Assembly (NCBI GenBank): GCA_028291305.1
Contig: JAQGII010000400.1
Coordinates: 1 to 6,242, forward strand
From: Caulobacteraceae bacterium
GTDB lineage: Bacteria > Pseudomonadota > Alphaproteobacteria > Caulobacterales > Caulobacteraceae
Length of the DNA stretch: 6,242 nucleotides
Direction: 5' to 3'
In this document: positions 1 to 4,306 of the stretch, piece after piece
Layout: every line of letters begins with the position of its first letter
Position numbering within the stretch: the stretch's first letter is position 1
Program-made: the position numbers and the translations under genes
The notes under the pieces: generated by a model
Told to the model about the DNA's origin: nothing
Seen by the model: only the letters and a program-made list of their open reading frames with translations
Database searches by the model: none

Positions 1-662
1 CGCGTGCAAGCCTCCACCGCGATCTGCGGCTGCTTCCAGCCGACCAGGCGCATCAGCATCAGGAAGTAGGATCCGGGCGCGGTCGCGACAGTGAACCGGC
101 TCACGTCCACAGGCGGGGGGATGACCGTGCTGGACTTTCCGTAGAACCGCTCGATCCGGCTTTTCACGAGCCGGCTCGTCGCCACCCAGGCATCCGCGCG
201 ATCCGCGGCCACGCGATCCCACACCCGCAGCCTCGGCAGGCTGTTCTCCACGATGAGCCGCGCCGCTCGACCAAGGCCTTCAGTGCGCGCGTAGTGGTGA
301 TAATCCCAGAGAAAACGCGGCGGTGAATGGCAGTAGCAGACGTGCAAGGTCTGCGGCCGCGTCAGCACGCCATGAGCGAAGCCCGACGAAGAGGAGACGA
401 CCAGGTCATAGTCGTCGAGATCGACGCTTTCGAAAGCCTGCGGCAGCAGAAAGAGAAGCGCCTGGTGCTTGCGCTTGGCGAAGGGCAGCCGGTTCAGCAG
501 CGAGGTGCGAATGTCCCATGACCGGTACCGCGGCGGCATGCGCGTCGGATCGTAGACCGAGGTGTAGACCGGGGCATCCGGCCACATCTCGTGCAGTACG
601 TCCAGCACCCGCTCGGCGCCGCCGTACTGGTTCAGGTAGTCATGGATCAGCGCGACCTTCAT
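1..662 (-). CDS. GT4-type glycosyltransferase, N-terminal 220 codons (3' end outside window)
   Basis: Reading the minus strand from the ATG at 662, an uninterrupted frame of 220 codons runs off the left edge. The protein opens MKVALIHDYLNQYGGAERVL, the Rossmann strand and Gly-Gly-Ala-Glu loop (residues 14-17) of GT-B glycosyltransferases that begin the GT4 family. Further on are CHSPPRFLWDYHHY (about residues 111-124), a VATSRLVKSRI segment and a VIPPPVDVSRF segment. All are typical of cytoplasmic GT4 enzymes that add mannose or similar sugars to lipid-linked EPS or O-antigen intermediates. The RLVGWK stretch near the cut is where the C-terminal nucleotide-sugar domain begins, so the donor-binding EX7E motif lies outside the window. 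Start choice: GAGGT lies 5 nt before the ATG, and the Rossmann strand begins at residue 2. It is downstream of the sugar transferase by 73 bp, probably co-transcribed. The exact sugar cannot be told. Confidence 0.9.
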   Translation of the reverse strand, partial: MKVALIHDYLNQYGGAERVLDVLHEMWPDAPVYTSVYDPTRMPPRYRSWDIRTSLLNRLPFAKRKHQALLFLLPQAFESVDLDDYDLVVSSSSGFAHGVLTRPQTLHVCYCHSPPRFLWDYHHYARTEGLGRAARLIVENSLPRLRVWDRVAADRADAWVATSRLVKSRIERFYGKSSTVIPPPVDVSRFTVATAPGSYFLMLMRLVGWKQPQIAVEACT

Positions 663-687
663 GCCGCACCTCGTTGGCTCGCCCTGC

Positions 688-706
688 AGCGCTGAGATCG
701 AGCGCT
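688..706. repeat. Small inverted repeat between the two EPS genes
   Basis: Two copies of AGCGCT (688-693 and 701-706) flank a 7-nt loop in the 73-bp gap between the sugar transferase stop and the GT4 start. Because AGCGCT is self-complementary, the pair is both a direct and an inverted repeat. It could form a 6-bp RNA stem just before the GT4 ribosome-binding site. There is no T-run after it on either strand, so it is not a convincing intrinsic terminator. It may be chance in GC-rich DNA. Confidence 0.25.
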
Positions 707-735
707 CGACACCGCCCGCGCGCCCCTCGCTGCCC

Positions 736-1407
736 TCAACATGCGCCGCGCCGCCGCACGACGACGTCAACCGTGCGCACGAGCAGCGCGAGGTCGGTGG
801 GCAGGCTCCACGCCTTGAGATAGACTTGGTCGTACTCCGACCGGCGCCGAAACGTCGTTTCGTTGCGCCCGCTCACCTGCCAAATACCGGTGATGCCAGG
901 CCGCGCCGTGCAATAGCGGGCGAACCCGGGGCCGTACTCGTCGATTTGATCCGGCGTGATCGGCCGCGGCCCGACGAGGCTCATGTCGCCGAGCACCACA
1001 TTGATCAGCTGCGGCAGTTCGTCTGCGCTGGTGGCGCGCAGAACACGCCCCACCGGCGTCACGCGCGGGTCGTGGGTGAGCTTCTGTTTCTCTGCCCACT
1101 CGCGCGCGGCGTCCGGATCGTCGCGCAGCAGCGACTGCATGCGGTGCTCGGCGTCCACGATCATCGACCGGAATTTCAGGCACGAAAACAGGCGCCCATC
1201 GCGCCCAACCCGCGAGTGCACGAAGAAGATCGGCCCGCCGTCCCGCATCTTTACCGCGAATGCAAGAAAGAGCATCAGCGGCGCCAAGAACAACAATATT
1301 GGCAAAGCGATCGAAAGATCACACGCCCGCTTGAGCGCCCCTCCAAAGGGCATGTCCTTAGCCGGATTATGCCAGTTCAATGCGCTGCGTGATTCGTCCA
1401 GGGCCAT
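736..1407 (-). CDS. Polyprenyl-phosphate sugar phosphotransferase (bacterial sugar transferase, ExoY/PssA/WcaJ-C family)
   Basis: This 223-residue protein matches the bacterial sugar transferase family. These enzymes transfer a hexose-1-phosphate from a UDP-sugar to undecaprenyl phosphate, the first membrane step of exopolysaccharide repeat-unit assembly. Visible landmarks are KRACD before a single hydrophobic segment (about 31-52), RVGRDGRLFSCLKFRSM (66-82), DELPQLINVVLGDMSLVGPRP (129-149, with the catalytic-type Asp-Glu pair at 129-130), then RPGITGIWQVSGRN and a YLKAWSLPTDLALLVRTV tail. It lacks the multi-helix N-terminal half of WbaP or GumD proteins, so it is the short monotopic ExoY/PssA type. 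Start: GGAG sits 6 nt before the ATG at 1407. The gene is first of a likely two-gene unit with the GT4 gene. The gap in front of it carries repeats that could be operators. Whether glucose or galactose is transferred cannot be decided from sequence. Confidence 0.95.
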   Translation of the reverse strand: MALDESRSALNWHNPAKDMPFGGALKRACDLSIALPILLFLAPLMLFLAFAVKMRDGGPIFFVHSRVGRDGRLFSCLKFRSMIVDAEHRMQSLLRDDPDAAREWAEKQKLTHDPRVTPVGRVLRATSADELPQLINVVLGDMSLVGPRPITPDQIDEYGPGFARYCTARPGITGIWQVSGRNETTFRRRSEYDQVYLKAWSLPTDLALLVRTVDVVVRRRGAC

Positions 1408-1448
1408 AGCCTGCTCCGATTAGCCGGACACTGCCCCCGTCGAAGTCC

Positions 1449-1469
1449 TGTGACGACCAAGTCATCACA
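1449..1469. promoter_or_regulatory. Candidate operator: imperfect inverted repeat upstream of sugar transferase
   Basis: The arms TGTGACGAC (1449-1457) and GTCATCACA (1461-1469) are complementary at 8 of 9 positions around a 3-nt spacer. The dyad centre lies about 52 bp upstream of the sugar transferase start codon. Size and placement fit a dimeric transcription factor site. The outer TGTGA/TCACA resembles CRP half-sites, but they are 11 bp apart instead of 6, so a CRP/FNR call is not supported. Regulator unknown. Confidence 0.35.
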
Positions 1470-1472
1470 ACA

Positions 1473-1508
1473 TCCGACTTGAGGAACCGCGAATTCCGAG
1501 CTTGAGGA
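1473..1508. repeat. Paired direct repeats upstream of sugar transferase
   Basis: TCCGACTTGAGGA (1473-1485) and TCCGAGCTTGAGGA (1495-1508) differ by a single inserted G and start 22 bp apart, about two helical turns. A weaker third copy, GACTTGGGGAA, lies at 1543-1553 and overlaps the downstream hairpin. Same-face spacing is typical of binding sites for a response regulator or other cooperative activator. This is inferred from the pattern only. Confidence 0.35.
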
Positions 1509-1536
1509 TATCTTAAGGCCACAGCGTGTGCCGGCG

Positions 1537-1552
1537 TCCCCAGACTTGGGGA
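1537..1552. repeat. Compact hairpin 3' of the methyltransferase gene
   Basis: TCCCCA (1537-1542) and TGGGGA (1547-1552) are perfect complements around a 4-nt loop. On the minus strand the hairpin lies 64 bp beyond the methyltransferase stop. No T-run follows on the minus strand, so it could stabilise a 3' end or weaken read-through, but it does not meet the usual picture of a factor-independent terminator. Confidence 0.3.
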
Positions 1553-1616
1553 ATTCCGCTCCGCCGCAAAAGTTGTTTGTCGAATCCCGATCCAGCCAGC
1601 CTGTTCCGGGCTCGCC

Positions 1617-2300
1617 CTATCGCTGGAAGATCATGATCACTTGGCTGTTGAGGAGGGGCCCTGAGCTGCCGAAGGGAGAATATATAATATTGATCTCCCT
1701 CAATCCTCGCCTTAGCAAGCTTTCGCGAAGGACTCTCCAGTCGAATCCGACGTGCGACGCGATGAAGCCATTTTCGGCCTTGCGCCTGATCTGGTTCGTG
1801 CGGCCAACGACGGAAAGGATGGTGTTAGCGACCGTCATGTTCTCGTGGAGGGCCCCGGCGGCGGCGCGCACAATATTCTTCGCCAGCACGCTCGGGCCGA
1901 CCTCGATGGGGACCGAGACGAGAATCAAGCCGCCCGGGCGAGCCGCGGCGACGAGATTGTCGATCGCCGTGCTCAGGATCGGGCCGTCCAAGTGCTCCAG
2001 AACCTCAAGGCACGCGACCTTGTCGAAGTCCGCGAGTCCCAGGGCCGACGCAACGATCCTTGCCCCGACTGGGGCGTTCGCCGCCGCCTCTGTCGTCATC
2101 ATGGGTTCGAAACCGACCAAGGAGGCGCCCGGCGCGCTTGCGTGCAGGAGTCTTAAGAGCGTCGCGTCTCCCGTCCCATAATCGAGAATTCGCTCGCCGA
2201 CCCGCGGCGCCAGCGCGCGGCAAGCCAGGTGGAAGCGCCTCAAGTGGCTCCACCTCTTTAGGCTACTGCGGCTGTTTATCGTCTGGGCGTCGTAGGACAT
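1617..2300 (-). CDS. Class I SAM-dependent methyltransferase, substrate unknown
   Basis: This 227-residue protein has a class I (Rossmann) methyltransferase fold. Motif I is ILDYGTGDATLL (38-49), with the Gly-Thr-Gly that holds SAM. The acidic ribose-binding residue is Glu65 in LVGFEPM. Motif IV-like CLEVLEHL is at 97-104, and the strand after RPGG (121-124) reads LILVSVPIE. The acceptor-binding C-terminal third has no diagnostic motif that I recognise. Such genes are common in EPS and O-antigen loci, where they methylate sugars or cap chain ends. That role is suggested here only by the neighbours. The start at 2300 gives a full-length domain, but its Shine-Dalgarno is poor (AGAG at about 7 nt), so expression may be weak or the start misplaced. 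It is transcribed divergently from the glycoside hydrolases. Confidence 0.85.
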   Translation of the reverse strand: MSYDAQTINSRSSLKRWSHLRRFHLACRALAPRVGERILDYGTGDATLLRLLHASAPGASLVGFEPMMTTEAAANAPVGARIVASALGLADFDKVACLEVLEHLDGPILSTAIDNLVAAARPGGLILVSVPIEVGPSVLAKNIVRAAAGALHENMTVANTILSVVGRTNQIRRKAENGFIASHVGFDWRVLRESLLRRGLREINIIYSPFGSSGPLLNSQVIMIFQR

Positions 2301-2366
2301 GAGGCGCTCTAATGACCAACACTACGGGGGTGTTTCTCACATCCGCTTTGCGGACTGCTGCGCTGT

Positions 2367-2402
2367 TTGCGAAATCCCGGATACGGTCCAAACATGTTTT
2401 GG
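2367..2402 (+). promoter_or_regulatory. Weak candidate promoter with overlapping palindrome
   Basis: TTGCGA (2367-2372) is followed after exactly 17 bp by AAACAT (2390-2395), a poor match to a sigma-70 -10 box. The -10 lies inside the perfect 10-bp palindrome AAACATGTTT (2390-2399), which is flanked by CC on the left and TGG on the right. A repressor binding such a dyad would block the promoter. The -10 is weak enough that the promoter call could be wrong, while the palindrome itself is certain. Confidence 0.25.
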
Positions 2403-2481
2403 GTCGCCCACGCGGGACGCGATGTCGGCCTCGCGTGCGCAGAACGCTTCCGGTGCGGCCGGCGCATGCGGGTGTCAAAAA

Positions 2482-2487
2482 GAGGAG
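2482..2487 (+). promoter_or_regulatory. Shine-Dalgarno that decides the TTG start of the first hydrolase
   Basis: GAGGAG ends 9 nt before TTG at 2497. No other candidate start in this frame (ATG at 2299, ATG at 2422) has as good a ribosome-binding site, and the resulting protein places its hydrophobic segment near the N-terminus. Confidence 0.5.
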
Positions 2488-2496
2488 TGCACCAGT

Positions 2497-3888
2497 TTGT
2501 CACGGACTGATATCTCCACCACCGAGGCAGTAAGTCGGCAATCTATATCTCAAGACCTGACGTTTCCACACCTATTTCACGGTATATTTGCGCAACTGGC
2601 TGTTTACGCGAGTGCAACATGTGCAATTATTCTGATTTCTCAGTGGGGTATCGCGCGCGAAAACCACGAAAAAAATGACGTAACCAATAGTGCTATCAGC
2701 GCCGCAGTCTTCCTGAACACGCTCGGAGTAAACACACACCTTTCCTGGACCAAGACGCCCTATGTGAATCTCGCCCAGATCGGCAACCATCTGAATTACC
2801 TGGGAATCCACAACCTGCGGGACGATTTCCGGCTCGACGCGCAAACCTACGACGCCGTCGGGGCGATGATGGCGCTGGGCTTCAAGTTCGACCTGATCTC
2901 CGGCGGAGACATGGCCACTTTTTTGGGCGCGGCTCACAAGCTCGGGATCGCCCACCCGGGGGGCCTGATCGCCATCGAGGGCCCGAATGAGGTGGACGGC
3001 TGGCGAGTCAACTACGCTGGCCTGACCGGCTACACCGCCGCCATCAAATATCAGCAGGCCCTGTTCTCGAAGGTCAAGTCAGACGCGGTCCTGGTCAAGA
3101 TTCCGGTCTACAACCTGACTGTCGCGGCGGTGGCGGCGAGCAAAAATCTGGGCGACCTCTCGCCTTACGCCGATTACGCCAACGTCCATCTCTATTACGG
3201 CGCCGGCCAACCCGCCTATGGTTGGAGTCCCAACGACGGCGCCTACTCCTGGTCGAGTTGGATCACCTCGGGGCGACTCGCCGCGCCGGGGCGGCCCATC
3301 GTGGTCACCGAGACCGGCGCGTCGGCCACTCCGGCCTGGGGCGGCGGCGTCGATGAGAACACCCAGGCGCGCCAGATCCTCAATTCCCTCATGGACGCCG
3401 CCAGGACCGGCGTGTCGGCGACCTACATCTACGAGTTGGTCGACGGCATGAACAACGGCCCCGCCGACGAGAAGAGCCACTATGGCCTGTTCCGCTGGGA
3501 CGGCAGCCCCAGGCCCGCCGCGGTGGCGGTCCACAACTTTACCCACATCCTCGGCGACGGCTCGCATATGGCCGCCGGCGACACCGGCGGCGCGCTCGAC
3601 TACGTCATCCGCGGCGTGCCCCAGTGGGGCGGGCACCTGGTGTTCCAGGAGGGCGACGGCGCCAAGGACATCGTCGTCTGGGCCGAGCCCGACATCTGGA
3701 ACGAGACCGCCAAGACGGCCATCGCCCCGCCGAACACCCCGATCACCGTTGACCTGGCGACCCCGGCGAAGGTCTCGATCTACGATCCGTTGAGGAGCTC
3801 GGCCCCCGTGCAGATGCTCGGGACCACCAGCCATGTGTCGTTGAACGTCACGGACCACCCGCTGATCGTCGAGATCACAAAACCTTGA
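2497..3888 (+). CDS. Clan GH-A-type glycoside hydrolase with N-terminal signal/anchor segment
   Basis: From the TTG at 2497 the product is 463 residues. Residues 1-28 are hydrophilic. Residues about 30-53 are a hydrophobic helix ending W-G-I-A before Arg-Glu, either a membrane anchor or a signal peptide cleavable after Ala53. The catalytic domain starts near residue 72 with LNTLGVNTHLSW and fits a TIM barrel of clan GH-A. The acid/base candidate is Glu165 in IEGPNE, an HLYY strand follows, and the nucleophile candidate is Glu272 in VVTETGAS. From about residue 365 a beta-rich domain (GVPQWGG, KDIVVWAEPDIWNE) resembles the accessory beta-sandwich seen in GH-A families. CAZy family and substrate are not resolved; the adjacent EPS genes suggest an EPS glycanase. 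The paralogue at 4307 aligns over the catalytic and sandwich domains. Codons before about 2700 are far more AT-rich than the rest. Alternative starts are ATG at 2422 (489 residues) and 2299 (529 residues). Confidence 0.85.
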   Translation: MSRTDISTTEAVSRQSISQDLTFPHLFHGIFAQLAVYASATCAIILISQWGIARENHEKNDVTNSAISAAVFLNTLGVNTHLSWTKTPYVNLAQIGNHLNYLGIHNLRDDFRLDAQTYDAVGAMMALGFKFDLISGGDMATFLGAAHKLGIAHPGGLIAIEGPNEVDGWRVNYAGLTGYTAAIKYQQALFSKVKSDAVLVKIPVYNLTVAAVAASKNLGDLSPYADYANVHLYYGAGQPAYGWSPNDGAYSWSSWITSGRLAAPGRPIVVTETGASATPAWGGGVDENTQARQILNSLMDAARTGVSATYIYELVDGMNNGPADEKSHYGLFRWDGSPRPAAVAVHNFTHILGDGSHMAAGDTGGALDYVIRGVPQWGGHLVFQEGDGAKDIVVWAEPDIWNETAKTAIAPPNTPITVDLATPAKVSIYDPLRSSAPVQMLGTTSHVSLNVTDHPLIVEITKP

Positions 3889-3970
3889 CAGCAGCGGCTG
3901 CACGGCGACTCCTGAAGCGGCCAGGCGCGGCTGGGCGGAGCCCGCAGCAACGCCCTGCCATGTCGCTTTT

Positions 3971-3984
3971 GGGGATAAATCCCC
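3971..3984. repeat. Perfect 14-bp inverted repeat downstream of first hydrolase
   Basis: GGGGAT (3971-3976) and ATCCCC (3979-3984) form a perfect dyad; in RNA it would be a 5-bp stem with a TAAA loop. It is preceded by TTTT and followed by TACAGC, so on the plus strand it lacks the T-tail of a terminator. It might act as an operator or as a weak 3'-end structure. Confidence 0.3.
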
Positions 3985-4055
3985 TACAGCGCCGGTGTCA
4001 CACGCCGGCCGGGCCGCTCTCGCGAGCGCTGCCACAAGCTATACTGTAACAACAA

Positions 4056-4077
4056 GCCCCGCCGCACACGCGGGGGC
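4056..4077. repeat. GC-rich stem-loop in the inter-hydrolase gap
   Basis: GCCCCGC (4056-4062) pairs with GCGGGGGC (4070-4077) except for one bulged G. Read on the minus strand it is followed by TTGTTGTTAC, a broken T-rich tail, so the geometry is that of a poor minus-strand terminator. No minus-strand gene ends here, so the role is unclear. Confidence 0.25.
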
Positions 4078-4293
4078 GACAAAAGCTTGGGCGTGCCAGT
4101 TTGCCGCAGGCCGCCGACCCCGCCTTTGCAATAAGAAATCCGAACTCATTGCGGCGGGGGCGTCCATGGGTTCGGTTGCGGGTACAATCACGCAATCGTG
4201 TATCACAGTATTGTCGCAGCATAACCGCGCTCATTACCTGTGCCTTCAACCCCTGGTTGTTCCGCTCGATGAGAGGGTGGGCCTATCTATACC

Positions 4294-4298
4294 AGGAG
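4294..4298 (+). promoter_or_regulatory. Shine-Dalgarno that decides the TTG start of the RTX hydrolase
   Basis: AGGAG lies 8 nt before TTG at 4307, at optimal spacing. The start falls about a dozen codons before the first residues homologous to the neighbouring hydrolase (LGVNVHVSW), which fits a protein needing no N-terminal signal. The 9-mer ATCTATACC occurs on both sides of the site (4285-4293 and 4310-4318). Confidence 0.55.
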
Positions 4299-4306
4299 AT
4301 TGTATC

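Larger units (their letters stand above)
1408..1616. other. Repeat-rich gap between methyltransferase and sugar transferase
   Basis: This 209-bp stretch separates two minus-strand genes and holds no plausible coding frame. It contains an imperfect 9-bp-arm inverted repeat, a pair of near-identical direct repeats 22 bp apart with a weaker third copy, and a compact hairpin, each listed separately. The octamer GAATTCCG occurs at 1491 and again exactly 60 bp later at 1551. I could not find a strong sigma-70 -35/-10 pair for the sugar transferase. The clustering of repeats suggests the promoter region of the EPS unit lies here. Confidence 0.5.
2301..2496. promoter_or_regulatory. Divergent intergenic region between methyltransferase and first glycoside hydrolase
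   Basis: This region separates the methyltransferase start from the preferred start of the first hydrolase and should hold promoters for both. The frame of the hydrolase stays open back to an ATG at 2299, which would overlap the methyltransferase start codon. However, residues encoded before 2497 are Cys-rich, low in recognisable structure and unlike any secreted-enzyme leader, so I treat the stretch as non-coding. A weak -35/-10 pair and a palindrome are listed separately. Confidence 0.5.
3889..4306. other. 418-bp gap between the two hydrolase genes
   Basis: I see no convincing gene here. The plus frame of the second hydrolase stays open through much of it, with an in-frame ATG at 4166, but the encoded peptide shows no domain or signal and no homology to the first hydrolase. 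A stem with a 2-nt bulge (3930-3936 with 3940-3948) lies 42 nt past the first hydrolase stop, without a T-run. TATACT at 4040 and TACAAT at 4183 look like -10 boxes but lack a good -35 at 16-18 bp. GC falls to about 51% over 4181-4330. A promoter for the second hydrolase is likely somewhere in this gap. Confidence 0.45.

Noticed and set aside
661..1392. Plus-strand 243-codon frame opposite the sugar transferase
   Set aside because: It is the antisense of a confidently recognised family gene and has no recognisable domain.
1449..1469. CRP/FNR binding site
   Set aside because: The TGTGA and TCACA half-sites are separated by 11 bp rather than the 6 bp that CRP requires, so only a generic dyad is claimed.
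2299..2496. N-terminal extension of the first hydrolase from ATG 2299
   Set aside because: The start would overlap the methyltransferase start codon, lacks a Shine-Dalgarno, and adds a Cys-rich segment with no signal peptide features.
2431..2700. Lipoprotein signal (lipobox) in the first hydrolase leader
   Set aside because: The only nearby Cys (residue 42) sits in the middle of the hydrophobic stretch, with Thr rather than a small Gly/Ala/Ser residue before it.
3930..3948. Intrinsic terminator after the first hydrolase
   Set aside because: The stem has a 2-nt bulge and no T-run follows, so termination cannot be claimed from sequence.
3079..4035. Minus-strand open frame (318 codons) opposite the first hydrolase
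   Set aside because: Same antisense artefact: composition-driven, it mirrors the paralogue's antisense frame and has no domain.
3998..4249. Small Cys-rich minus-strand frame (83 codons) in the inter-hydrolase gap
   Set aside because: No ribosome-binding site, domain or signal is visible, and frames of this length arise by chance in GC-rich DNA.
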